A DNA stretch of 64,000 nt from Hymenobacter sp. 5317J-9 (GTDB lineage: Bacteria; Bacteroidota; Bacteroidia; Cytophagales; Hymenobacteraceae). The translations under genes and the position numbers were made by a program. A model generated the notes under the pieces. It was given only the letters and a program-made list of their open reading frames with translations, ran no database searches and had not been told where the DNA came from. The stretch spans positions 1-64,000 of the forward strand of contig NZ_CP095050.1 in assembly GCF_022921075.1 (NCBI RefSeq), written 5' to 3'. Positions 53,639-62,247 of this stretch are shown one piece after another. Numbering within the stretch: position 1 is the stretch's first letter; each line of letters begins with the position of its first letter.

Positions 53639-54049
53639 TCAGTTTTTCTGCGTAGCGGGCAGTCCGGCCACGCCACAACCGCCTGCCCGCTCCAGATACT
53701 GCAGCCCCCAGCCCAGCAATTCGGCAAACACGGGCCGCACGCGCTGGCCCTGTTCGGTGAGGCTGTAGTCGACGCGCGGCGGCACCGTCTGGTGCACGGT
53801 GCGGGCCACAATGCCATCGGTTTCCAGTTCGCGCAGTTCCTGAATGAGCATCTTCTCCGTGATTTCGGGCATCAGCCGGCGCAGCTCACCGTAGCGCCGC
53901 GGCTCGTCGAGCAGGTAGGACAGGATGAGCAACTTCCACTTGCCGCCCAACACGTTGAGGGTGGTGCGCACCGGGCACGTCAGGGTGCGCTCGGCCTCCG
54001 AGGTGCTCCAATAGGCTTCAGCCTGCTGCTGTTTGGTGGGTTTTGGCAT
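53639..54049 (-). CDS. HxlR-family winged-helix transcriptional regulator
   Basis: 136 residues. The HxlR fold follows a conserved Cys: TCPVRTTLNVLGGKWKLLIL, SYLLDEPRRYGELRRLMPEI, TEKMLIQELRELETDGIVAR and TVHQTVPPRVDYSLTEQGQR. The Cys near the N-terminus is the usual redox or electrophile sensor in this family. Divergent from the NmrA-like oxidoreductase gene, which it probably controls; the shared 143-base gap has a candidate operator. ATG at 54049 gives the standard start. Confidence 0.9.
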   Translation of the reverse strand: MPKPTKQQQAEAYWSTSEAERTLTCPVRTTLNVLGGKWKLLILSYLLDEPRRYGELRRLMPEITEKMLIQELRELETDGIVARTVHQTVPPRVDYSLTEQGQRVRPVFAELLGWGLQYLERAGGCGVAGLPATQKN

Positions 54050-54101
54050 AAAAATTATTGTGTTGATTATCAGCAATTATTTCTTTTTAGTGAGCACCCT
54101 A

Positions 54102-54126
54102 CTTTTTCGTAGGTACTTGCGAAAAG
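54102..54126. promoter_or_regulatory. Candidate operator palindrome between the HxlR and NmrA-like genes
   Basis: CTTTTTCG and CGAAAAG are inverted around TAGGTACTTG, in the middle of the divergent gap. Position and symmetry suit an HxlR dimer. A CACCTTTG box resembling -7 lies nearer the NmrA-like gene. Confidence 0.35.
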
Positions 54127-54192
54127 CAAAGGTAGGCCTTCACCTTTGTTCCGCCGCCGGGCAACGCTGCTTCGGCCTCATCAACTTAACTC

Positions 54193-55110
54193 ATGGCTAA
54201 GAAAATCACCGTATTGGGCGCCACGGGCAACATCGGAACGGCCCTTGTTCATCACCTCATCGGCCAGGGCCATCACGTCACGGCGGTGGCCCGTCCCAGT
54301 GCCCGCCTCGACGCCCTGCAGCAAGCGGGCGCCACTACCCAAGCTGGCGACGCTCACGACGTGGCCTTCCTCACCGAAGCCCTGCGCGGCGCCGACGCCG
54401 CCTTCCTCATGATTCCGCCCAACGTCACGGCCCCCGACGTGCTGGCCCACATGCAGCAAATCGGCGAAGCCACCGCCCGGGCCGTGCGCGACGCCGGCGT
54501 GCGCCAGGTGGTGCACCTGAGCAGCATCGGGGCCGAGCAACCCGCCGGCACCGGCCCCGTGGTGGGCCTGCACCACCAGGAAGCCCGCCTCAACGCCATT
54601 GCGGGCCTGGCGGTGGCGCACCTGCGCCCGGCCTATTTCATGGAAAACCTGCTCGCCAACGTGGGCATGGTGCAGCACATGGGCATCATCGGCTCGGCCA
54701 CGCGGCCCGACGTGGCTTTCCCCATGGTGGCCACCCGCGACATTGCCGCCAAAGCCGCCGAGCTATTGGCCGGTCCGGCACTGGAAGGACAAACCGTGCA
54801 CTACCTGTTGGGCCCGCGAGATTATTCCATGGCCGAGGCCACGAGCATTCTGGGTCAGGCCATTGGCCGGCCGGAACTGCCCTACGTGCCGTTTCCGTAT
54901 GCCGACGCCAGACAAGGCATGGTGGGCGCCGGCCTGAGCGAGAACATGGCCGACCTCTACATTGAAATGACCCAGCATATCAACGAGGAGAAGTCGATGA
55001 CCAAGGGCCCGCGCACGTCCGAAAGCACCACGCCCACCACGCTGGAAGCGTTTGCTCAGACGGTGTTTGCGCCAGCTTTTGAGGGGGCCACGGCCGGAGC
55101 GACGGCGTAA
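54193..55110 (+). CDS. NmrA-like NAD(P)-binding oxidoreductase
   Basis: 305 residues. Rossmann nucleotide-binding motif KKITVLGATGNIGTALVHHL at 3-22, FLMIPPNV, VRQVVHLSSIGAEQPAGTG, and PAYFMENLL, which fit the NmrA/SDR-atypical group of quinone- or redox-sensing proteins. Beside an HxlR regulator, a role in handling electrophiles or quinones is plausible. A Ser/Thr/Ala-rich tail ends the protein. Confidence 0.88.
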   Translation: MAKKITVLGATGNIGTALVHHLIGQGHHVTAVARPSARLDALQQAGATTQAGDAHDVAFLTEALRGADAAFLMIPPNVTAPDVLAHMQQIGEATARAVRDAGVRQVVHLSSIGAEQPAGTGPVVGLHHQEARLNAIAGLAVAHLRPAYFMENLLANVGMVQHMGIIGSATRPDVAFPMVATRDIAAKAAELLAGPALEGQTVHYLLGPRDYSMAEATSILGQAIGRPELPYVPFPYADARQGMVGAGLSENMADLYIEMTQHINEEKSMTKGPRTSESTTPTTLEAFAQTVFAPAFEGATAGATA

Positions 55111-55141
55111 TCAGAACGCTCTGCTGAACGCAAAATGCAGC

Positions 55142-55233
55142 ACGTCATGCTGAGCGCAGTCGAAGCATCTCTACCGCAATAGTAAATAATTACTTCCTCG
55201 GTAGAGATGCTTCGACTGCGCTCAGCATGACGT
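55142..55233. repeat. CATGCTGAG palindrome family, perfect-arm copy
   Basis: 35-bp arms (55142-55176 and 55199-55233) are exactly complementary around 22 bases. This is the best preserved copy and serves as the family reference. Confidence 0.95.
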
Positions 55234-55299
55234 TCTTATTTTCTCGCTTTTTGCTCTGCATAGCATTCTTCCAGTCGCGCAGAGGCAGCCCTTACACCC

Positions 55300-55307
55300 T
55301 ACTTTTG
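55300..55307 (+). promoter_or_regulatory. -7 box TACTTTTG, near-leaderless
   Basis: Perfect TAnnTTTG; only CCGC separates it from the ATG of the hydrolase gene. Confidence 0.5.
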
Positions 55308-55311
55308 CCGC

Positions 55312-56094
55312 ATGCCTTTGCTTCATCATCTCGACCAGGGCCAGGGCCGGCCCCTGGTCATCCTCCACGGCCTGTTTGGCACCCTCGACAACTGGCAGAG
55401 CCTCGCCCGCCGCTGGGCTACCGAAGCCGGCCTGCGCGTGGTAAGCGTGGATTTGCGCAACCACGGCCGTTCCTTTCATAGCCCCGAGCACTCCTACGCC
55501 CTCATGGCCCAGGACGTACTGGAGCTGTTCGACCACCTCGGCCTGGGTGCCGACGTGACGCTGATGGGCCACAGCATGGGCGGCAAAGTGGCCATGCGCC
55601 TGGCCCTGGACCACCCCGAGCGGCTGGCCCGGCTCATTGTGGTCGACATTGCCCCGCGCTTTTCCGACATGGAACACCAGGACGACATCCTGGCCGGACT
55701 GCAATCTGTGGATTTCACTACTTGCACCAACCGACAGGAGGCCGACGCCGCCCTGGCCAAACACGTGCCCAACGTAGGCACCCGGCAGTTTCTGCTCAAA
55801 AACCTGTACCGCAAGGAAGACAATACCTTTGCCTGGCGCATCAACCTGCCGGTGCTGGCGGCCCAGTTGGCGGCCATCGGCGAAGCCACCACAGCTCCGG
55901 CGCCATTTCTGAAACCGGCTTTGTTCATCCGGGGCGGCAAGTCCGACTACATCACCACCAACGACAAGCTGCACGGCATTCCGGCCTTGTTTCCGAACTC
56001 GGAAGTGGCCACGGTGGTCGACGCCGGCCACTGGGTACACGCCGAAAACCCGGAAGAAGTATTCGGGCTGGTGAAAGCGTTTGCGCGGCAGTAG
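55312..56094 (+). CDS. Alpha/beta hydrolase, YbfF-like esterase
   Basis: 260 residues. HGLFGTLDNWQSLARRWA after the first strand, then VDLRNHGRSFHSPEHSYALM, the nucleophile Ser in TLMGHSMGGKVAMRLAL, the acid near IRGGKSDYI, and the His in VDAGHWVHAENPEEVF. These fit the YbfF/acyl-CoA esterase branch. Cytoplasmic, substrate unknown. ATG at 55312 directly follows a -7 box. Confidence 0.92.
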   Translation: MPLLHHLDQGQGRPLVILHGLFGTLDNWQSLARRWATEAGLRVVSVDLRNHGRSFHSPEHSYALMAQDVLELFDHLGLGADVTLMGHSMGGKVAMRLALDHPERLARLIVVDIAPRFSDMEHQDDILAGLQSVDFTTCTNRQEADAALAKHVPNVGTRQFLLKNLYRKEDNTFAWRINLPVLAAQLAAIGEATTAPAPFLKPALFIRGGKSDYITTNDKLHGIPALFPNSEVATVVDAGHWVHAENPEEVFGLVKAFARQ

Positions 56095-56210
56095 GACGGG
56101 GAGGCACGGCAGGTAAGAGGTGGGACAGCAAGCTATTAGGAAAGCTCGTGCTTTTCAGTACCTTGCCGGGGCAAGCTTTTTTGCAGCCCTCATCCCTTTT
56201 TCAGCTGCCC

Positions 56211-58464
56211 ATGAAAAACTTCTACCCCCCCCCCCCCGCCGCCAGCGGCTGTTTTGGCTGTTAGCCATGTGTAGCTGGCTGACCGTGGGCCAGTCTTCGG
56301 CCCAAACCCAATCTGCCGTGGCCGGGGGCCCCGGCCCGGTCATCAACTGCACGCCCACGGTAAAGGCCAGCCGGACCGATATCTGCCAAGGCGGCTCGGC
56401 CGTGCTCACGCCCACCATTCCGTGCGCCGCGACCACCTACACCTACGCGTGGTCGCCGAATCAGAACCTGTCGGCCACCACCGGCGCCCAGGTGGTGGTC
56501 AGTCCGCTGGCGACCACCACCTACACCGTGACGGCGACGCCCGCCTCGGGCGCGCCAGTGAGCATGAGCGTGACCGTGGTGGTGAAGACCAACTGCTGCC
56601 AGTACAGCTACTCGCCGGCGCCGCCGATAGTAGAGTTGGGCCCCTACTACACCGCCGACTTCACCCAGCCCCAGTACGGCTACGGCGACCCTTTCCGCTA
56701 CGACTTTTCCTCCACGCCGCCCACGCCGCGGGCGCCCGGCACCTACTTCCACGTGGCACGCGGCACGCTCACCCTCAACAACAACGAGTTTCACCTGCCC
56801 ACGGGTGGCGTGCTGCTTATGGAAGCCGGCGCCGACGTGGTGCTCGACGACGCCCGCCTCTACTTGGAGGGGGGCACCATCACGGCGGCGTGCGACGACA
56901 TGTGGGGCGGCCTGGTGCACCCCGGCAATGGCCACGGCGTGTACGCCAACCCGTGGGCACGCTCCCGTCGCGCATTATGCACAGCAAGAACGGGCTGGAC
57001 TACACCCGCGACCCGCTGGCCTCGCCCAACACCCCGTACCTGTTCCTCGACGGCGTGGAGTTTCTGCACAACTACCGAAGCCTGGGCCTGAACCTGGACG
57101 GCACGGCGGCCACCGCCAACGACTTCGTGCGCAACTGCCGCTTCGACTCCGACCCCCTGGCCATGAAGGCCCCGTACCAGGCCAGCGGCACCACTTATTG
57201 GTACACCCAGCAGCACGTGGCCGTGAGCGGTGACTTTCGGGCGGCCAGCTTCATAAACAACGACCTGCGCCACGCGATGCTGGGCATCAACCTGATTGAC
57301 GTGGCCTCCACCCCGCCCCACATGCGGGTGGAAGCCAGCCGGTTTAGCGACCTGTACCTGGCGGCCGTCACGAGTGGCCACCAGGTGGCCGTGTCCGTGC
57401 CCGGCTCTTTCGAGGTGCGCGGCAGTCAGTTCACGTTTCCCACGGCGGCGGCCTTGCCCGCTACCCCCCAGGTGAGCCAGACCCTGGCCGCCAACCAGTC
57501 GACCCTGCACGCCAACGAAACGGTGGGCGTGGGCGCCCAGGCCGTGCCCGCCACGATAACGGGGTGCACCTTCGAGCAGCCCGACCCCAGCCCCTACGCC
57601 ACGTTTGCCTACGCCAGCTACCGCCCGCGGCAGGTGGGCCTGGCCAGCGAGTACCTGGTGCAGGCCCTGGACAACACCTTCCTGAACCTGGCCGTGGGCA
57701 TTGCCCAGGTGCTGCCCGGCGGCCAGCAGACGGAGGTGCGGGGCAACTTCTTCGGCGCCTGCGAAAAGGGCTACGCCCTGCTCAGCGGCGCCGGCAACAG
57801 CTACGCCAGCTGCAACACCTTCGCGCGGGGCGTGCCGGCCAGCACGCGGGGCGGCGTGAGCTACGGGATTTACAACGAAAGCGCCTCGACGGTAACGCTG
57901 AGCAATCCCTCACCAACGCCTGGCAACTCCACCAGCCCACTTCTCAAGAATTTATTTGATGATGCCGGTTCTGGCAGCACTGGTTTCTATGCGCTGTACA
58001 ATGCGAACACCGGCGCTTCTTTGGACTACCTGACTTTTAAGGATTATAGCGCACAAATTTCTTCCTTGGTTAACGCGCCCCAAGTTCAGTTAACCGCTGC
58101 AAATGCGACTCCCAATTATCAAGGAACGCAAGGGATGCAGTGCGCTCCATCAGGGCCTAATGGATTGCAGCGTACCGCAAATGGCAATTCCCAGCCGACT
58201 GTAGTGCAACCTGCAATGGCGCAAAACGCACCAAACCCTGCGCGCGGCTTTACCACTATTACTTATCAACTCCCCAAGGCACCCCAACGTGCCGAGTTGG
58301 TTGTCCGTCATGCACTCGACGGGCGCATAGTTGAGAAAAAACTGCTGGTTCATAACACAGTCCAGCTTTTGCTCGACGTTCGTGCTTACCAGAGCGGCAC
58401 GTACTTCTATACGTTGGTTGTTGATGGGCGCCCTGTGGCAACCCATCGATTGGTAGTGGAATAG
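56211..58464 (+). CDS. T9SS cargo protein with two frame breaks; C13 tract in its signal peptide
   Basis: Joined product about 750 residues. The ATG at 56211 encodes MKNFY, then a run of 13 C bases. In the frame as written, translation stops after 17 codons; one extra C gives PPPPRRQRLFWLLAMCSWLT, then VGQSSAQ, a complete signal peptide. A second break lies at 56955-56957 (GGG), where one more G joins GVYANPW to GTLPSRIMHSKNGLDYTRDP. The body looks like a right-handed beta-helix/pectate-lyase-like surface domain, preceded by a Cys-containing Ig-like part (TDICQGGSAVLTPTIPC). The sorting domain (NAPNPARGFTTITYQLPK ... HRLVVE) is intact. It is either phase-variable, decaying, or affected by sequencing error. 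The final ~560 bases are poorer in G+C. Confidence 0.65.
56225..56237. repeat. C13 homopolymer in a signal-peptide coding region
   Basis: Thirteen C bases start five codons after the ATG at 56211. Lengths of 11 or 14 would put the whole signal peptide in frame. Confidence 0.9.
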
Positions 58465-58478
58465 TTGGTTCTTATACC

Positions 58479-60413
58479 ATGAGATTTCATGTGTTAGTCA
58501 TTCTAGGGGTAGCCCTTAGCATGACCACAAGCGCCCAACCCACGCAAGTTTGGCAACGCGTGTTTGGCGAAGCACCCTCGGTCCAAATTGCGGTGACACA
58601 GCTAGCACAGCCGCGTTTAAATAAGGTAGTGGGGGTTGGAAGCAGGTACGTGCGGGCAAACGGCACCGCGCCTTTTTACAATACAGTCAGCGTCTGGATT
58701 TTCAACAACCAGGGCGACACCCTGAGCAGTAAGCACTATCCGTTGCTGAGTGGCTCGTACGCCAATTGTTTGTCCCTGGCAGGCGGCGATTTGTTGTTGA
58801 CGGGCTACGCCGATTCAACCTCGGCAGCGAACGTAAGCAACACGAGCCCATTTTATGTACGGGCGGATTCAACGGGTGCTTGGCGGGGCCTGCCTCATTA
58901 CCTGCCCGAATATCGCTACGTCAACACGCCTGCCTCTCTACTTCCCTTGCCGGCGGGCGGGGCGCTTTGGGCGCACACTGTAAACTTATTCGGCTTCGTG
59001 CCGGGCCAGTTTACGGGCCTGGGCGGGGCACAGGTGGTACGACTCGATTCCATTCAGCGCCCAGTATGGCGCCGCCAGTACCCCGGCAACACCCCTAACG
59101 CCAATACCGTGAACGTAGCGGCGATGGCCGCGCTTCGCGACGGGTCTTATGTGCTCATCGGCACAAAGGGCCGGGCCTGGCAGGCGCCGTACCCGCCGGG
59201 GCAGATTGTGGTGGTGAGCGGCTGGGTACAACGGCTAAAAGCCAACGGTGACACCGTTCGCCTGGCCAACGAGTACTTCGGCAGCATCACCGAGCAGTAC
59301 CTGCCCAACGACGTGCAGGCCACGCCCGACGGCGGGTACGTGGTGGCCGGCATCGTGTACGCCAATAAGTACCTGCCCGTGTTCAACAGCGACCCCACGG
59401 CCACCGGCTACCTGGCCAAGTTCGACAGCTTGGGCGCCCTGCAGTGGGAGCAGCGCCTGACGGGCCAAAACGCGCGGTACCCCGGCGCCAGCCTTAGCCG
59501 GGTGCAGGTGCTGGCCAACGGGCACTACCTGCTCACCGGCTTCCGCAGCCGCCCGGCCCTCAACGACCCCAACCAAAGCTTCGTGGCCGAGTACGCCGCC
59601 ACCGGCACGGGCGCCACGGCCCTGTGGGAGCTGCCGCTGGCCACTTACGCCGCCCTGCAGCAAACGGCCCTGCAGGCCGACGGTACGCTCACGCTGGCCG
59701 GGCAGCGCACCATTGCCCACACCGCGGGCGGCGTCACCACGCAGGACGAGGCCGGCCTGCTCACGCGCCTGCGCGGGCTGGGCACCCCCTACGTGCCCGC
59801 CTTCTGCCAGCGCCCGCCCGTGCCCAACGCGGGCTACGCGCTTAGCCCCGCCGGCGACACGTTGCGCCTGGCCGACTTCTCGGCCCCCGGCCCGCGCTTG
59901 GCCACGCTCGAGCGCTGGCGCTGGCACTTCCCCGACGGCTCCTTCTACGAGGGGCGCACCCCGCCCCCGCGCCGCTTCGCGCCGGTGCCGGGCCCGGGCG
60001 CGGCCGTCCGGCTCACCGTCACCAACAACCTGGGCTGCTCGGCCACCCAGGTGTTGTACCCCTGGGGCCGGCCCACCGCCGCCCAGCAGGCCCGCGCCTT
60101 CGCCGCCGGCTGCAGCGTGTGGCCCAACCCGGCCGCGGGCGGGCAGGCCACGCTGGCCCTGGCTGGGCTGCCGCCGCGCGCCGCGGCCAGCGTGCAGGTG
60201 CTCGACGCGCTGGGCCGCGCCGTGGGGCCGCCCCGGACGGTGGCCCTCGCGCCCGACGGCACGGCCGCCCTGCGCCTGGACCTGGCCGGCCGCCCCCCGG
60301 CCTCTACGCCGTGCATGTGCGCGTGGCCGGCGCCGCCTTCGCCAAAAAACTCGTGCTGGAATAGGCGCGGCGGCCGAAGCCAAGCCCGGCCTTATATTGA
60401 GCCACTGCACTGA
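58479..60413 (+). CDS. T9SS cargo protein with a frameshifted C-terminus
   Basis: 644 residues as read. Signal peptide MRFHVLVILGVALSMTTSAQ, then repeated segments of the type DGGYVVAG, NGHYLLTGFR and DGTLTLAGQ, consistent with a beta-propeller-like surface protein, and later a PKD-like segment (WHFPDGSFYEG). The sorting domain begins VWPNPAAGGQATLALAGL, but at C6 (60293-60298) the frame is lost. Adding one C gives GLYAVHVRVAG and the normal end KKLVLE with a stop at 60364; as written, translation runs on to 60413. The first ~450 bases are less GC-rich than the rest. It follows the previous cargo gene by 14 bases. Confidence 0.72.
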   Translation: MRFHVLVILGVALSMTTSAQPTQVWQRVFGEAPSVQIAVTQLAQPRLNKVVGVGSRYVRANGTAPFYNTVSVWIFNNQGDTLSSKHYPLLSGSYANCLSLAGGDLLLTGYADSTSAANVSNTSPFYVRADSTGAWRGLPHYLPEYRYVNTPASLLPLPAGGALWAHTVNLFGFVPGQFTGLGGAQVVRLDSIQRPVWRRQYPGNTPNANTVNVAAMAALRDGSYVLIGTKGRAWQAPYPPGQIVVVSGWVQRLKANGDTVRLANEYFGSITEQYLPNDVQATPDGGYVVAGIVYANKYLPVFNSDPTATGYLAKFDSLGALQWEQRLTGQNARYPGASLSRVQVLANGHYLLTGFRSRPALNDPNQSFVAEYAATGTGATALWELPLATYAALQQTALQADGTLTLAGQRTIAHTAGGVTTQDEAGLLTRLRGLGTPYVPAFCQRPPVPNAGYALSPAGDTLRLADFSAPGPRLATLERWRWHFPDGSFYEGRTPPPRRFAPVPGPGAAVRLTVTNNLGCSATQVLYPWGRPTAAQQARAFAAGCSVWPNPAAGGQATLALAGLPPRAAASVQVLDALGRAVGPPRTVALAPDGTAALRLDLAGRPPASTPCMCAWPAPPSPKNSCWNRRGGRSQARPYIEPLH

Positions 60414-60439
60414 TTTCATTCACCTTCACCCCCTACCAC

Positions 60440-61150
60440 ATGCTGTACGCCGACAAATACGAAAACCATTTTCTCAACATCGAAACCAGCCGGGGACGGC
60501 TGGCGGAGTTTGCCCGCTACACGGCCACGGCCTTGGATGCGCCCGGCACCCCCGCCGCGCTGGCGGCGCTGGCGCCCGCCTTGGGGGCGGCGCTCACGGC
60601 CTTCGACGGGGGCCTGAGCAACCGCACGGCCGGCAGCGGCAGCACCCAAAGCGGCACCCGCACCGAAGACGCGGTGTGGCGGCAGGTGCAGGCCCTGGTG
60701 CAGGAGCTGGACGTGACCAAGGTGAAGCCCGCCTATTTCGGGCAGCCGGCCGAGCTGCTGGCCGTGTACCCGGACAAGCTCTCGGGCCTGACCCAAGCCC
60801 CCAAAACCAAGCGCCTGGCCCGTTTCCGGGCCTACGTGGAAGCCCTGGAAGCCCGCGCCAAGAAGCTGGGCGCCGACGGCGGCGCCCGGGCCCGGGCCCT
60901 GCTCACGCAGTACGGCGCCGCCACGGCCGGCAAGCAGACGGCCCAGAAAGCCGTGCGCGACAGCATTGCTACCCTCGGCCCCGACGCCGAAGCCCTGTGC
61001 GCTGCCCTGTGGGAGGTACACACCGGCGCCCTGTGGGCCCACCGGGCGGCCCCCGCGCAGGCCGCGGCCTACTTCGACTACGCCCTGCTGGCCACGCCTG
61101 CCCGCAAGGCCAAGGCCGCCCAAGCGGCTAAGGCAGCCCCGGCAGCGTAG
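60440..61150 (+). CDS. Protein of unknown function, helical
   Basis: 236 residues, Ala-rich (about a quarter of residues), predicted mostly alpha-helical and soluble, without a signal peptide. Recognisable stretches are YADKYENHFLNIETSRGRL, DVTKVKPAYFGQPAELLAVY and a C-terminal DYALLATPARKAKAAQA. No family was recognised. Strong GC bias at third positions supports it as a gene. It lies between a T9SS cargo gene and a tandem-repeat region. Confidence 0.6.
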   Translation: MLYADKYENHFLNIETSRGRLAEFARYTATALDAPGTPAALAALAPALGAALTAFDGGLSNRTAGSGSTQSGTRTEDAVWRQVQALVQELDVTKVKPAYFGQPAELLAVYPDKLSGLTQAPKTKRLARFRAYVEALEARAKKLGADGGARARALLTQYGAATAGKQTAQKAVRDSIATLGPDAEALCAALWEVHTGALWAHRAAPAQAAAYFDYALLATPARKAKAAQAAKAAPAA

Positions 61151-61177
61151 CCACCCGCCGCTGCCGGGGCGCTGCCC

Positions 61178-61345
61178 AAGGCCTTCGGGGCCCTTCCGAA
61201 CGCAACCAGAGGGCACCCGAAGGCCTGCAGGGCTTTGCCGGTCACGTTCGGAAGGGCCACGAAGGCCTTGGGGGCCTTTCCGAACGTAGCCGGAAAGCCT
61301 CTCATGGCCTTCGGGGGCTTTCCGGCTGCGTTCGGAAAGGCCCCC
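61178..61345. repeat. 42-bp tandem repeat, four units
   Basis: Four 42-base units, each starting AAGGCCTTC or similar, run without gaps. The sub-motif CCGAACG alternates with its complement CGTTCGG between units. In the plus frame of the downstream gene each unit encodes 14 residues like KALGAFPNVAGKPL; the minus strand encodes a similar peptide (KAFVALPNVTGKAL). The ends are not bounded by spacers. Confidence 0.85.
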
Positions 61346-61408
61346 AAGCCCGTGCTCCGCCGGGGGCCAGCCTTCGTGCCGTTCCTTTGCGGCTCAACTC
61401 CCGCGCCC

Positions 61409-62119
61409 ATGCCCGCCACGCTATACCTCCTCCCCACGCCCCTGGCCGAAAACACGGCGACCCAGGTGCTGCCCCCGCAGGTGGCCAGCGCCGTCGCGTC
61501 CCTCCCCTACTTCCTGGTGGAGAATGCCCGCACGGCCCGCCGCTTTGTGAAAAGCGTGGCCCCGCAGCGCGTGATTGAGGACATCCGCTTCACCGTCATC
61601 GACAAGGATAGCACCGACGCTGAGGTGCGCGCCGCCCTGGTGCCGCTGGTGAAAGAGGGAATTGACGGCGGCATCCTGAGCGAAGCCGGCTGCCCCGGCA
61701 TTGCCGACCCCGGCGCGGCGCTGGTGCGCGAGGCCCACCGGCTGGGCCTGCGGGTGGTGCCGCTGGTGGGGCCGTCATCGCTGCTGCTGGCCCTCATGGC
61801 CTCGGGGCTGAACGGGCAGCAGTTTGCCTTTCACGGGTACTTGCCCATTGAGAAGGCGCCGCGTGTGGCTGCCATCAAGGCGCTGGAGAAAGAGGCGCAG
61901 CAGCGGCAACAGTCGCAGCTGTTTATTGAGACGCCCTACCGCAACGGGGCGCTATTCGCCGACCTGCTGGCCCACCTGCAGCCCGGCACGCGCCTATGCG
62001 TGGCGGCCGATGTGACGGGCGCCGGGGAGTTTGTGAAGACGCTGACGGTGGGCGACTGGCGCCGGCTGCCGGCACCGGAGCTGCACAAGATTCCGACGGT
62101 GTTTGTGCTGGGAGTGTAG
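61409..62119 (+). CDS. RsmI-like SAM-dependent methyltransferase (tetrapyrrole methylase fold)
   Basis: 236 residues. Tetrapyrrole-methylase fold as in RsmI: start PATLYLLPTPLAEN, GIDGGILSEAGCPGIADPGA, LVREAHRLGLRVVPLVGPSS, NGQQFAFHGYLPIEKAPRVA and SQLFIETPYRNGALFADLL. RsmI 2'-O-methylates C1402 of 16S rRNA; this protein is shorter than RsmI (~280), so it may be the Bacteroidota relative with a different target. ATG at 61409 is used; the frame upstream belongs to the tandem repeats. Confidence 0.88.
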   Translation: MPATLYLLPTPLAENTATQVLPPQVASAVASLPYFLVENARTARRFVKSVAPQRVIEDIRFTVIDKDSTDAEVRAALVPLVKEGIDGGILSEAGCPGIADPGAALVREAHRLGLRVVPLVGPSSLLLALMASGLNGQQFAFHGYLPIEKAPRVAAIKALEKEAQQRQQSQLFIETPYRNGALFADLLAHLQPGTRLCVAADVTGAGEFVKTLTVGDWRRLPAPELHKIPTVFVLGV

Positions 62120-62132
62120 CGCGTGTATATCA

Positions 62133-62229
62133 GAACGTCATGCTGAGCGCAGTCGAAGCATCTCGCGTGCAATAGTAATCCAGTTACTTGCGCGGTAGAG
62201 ATGCTTCGACTCCGCTCAGCATGACGTTC
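62133..62229. repeat. CATGCTGAG palindrome family copy
   Basis: Arms GAACGTCATGCTGAGCGCAG... and its near complement ending AGCATGACGTTC surround ~20 bases. It lies between the methyltransferase and amt stop codons. Confidence 0.92.
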
Positions 62230-62247
62230 CGTTGTGCTTGCCGACTG

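Noticed and set aside
61178..61345. Possible CRISPR array
   Set aside because: Units are contiguous, with no unique spacers, no cas genes, and the repeats vary internally.
61078..61455. Minus-strand 125-residue frame over the tandem repeats
   Set aside because: It arises from the self-complementary repeat and overlaps two gene ends; no start signal supports it.
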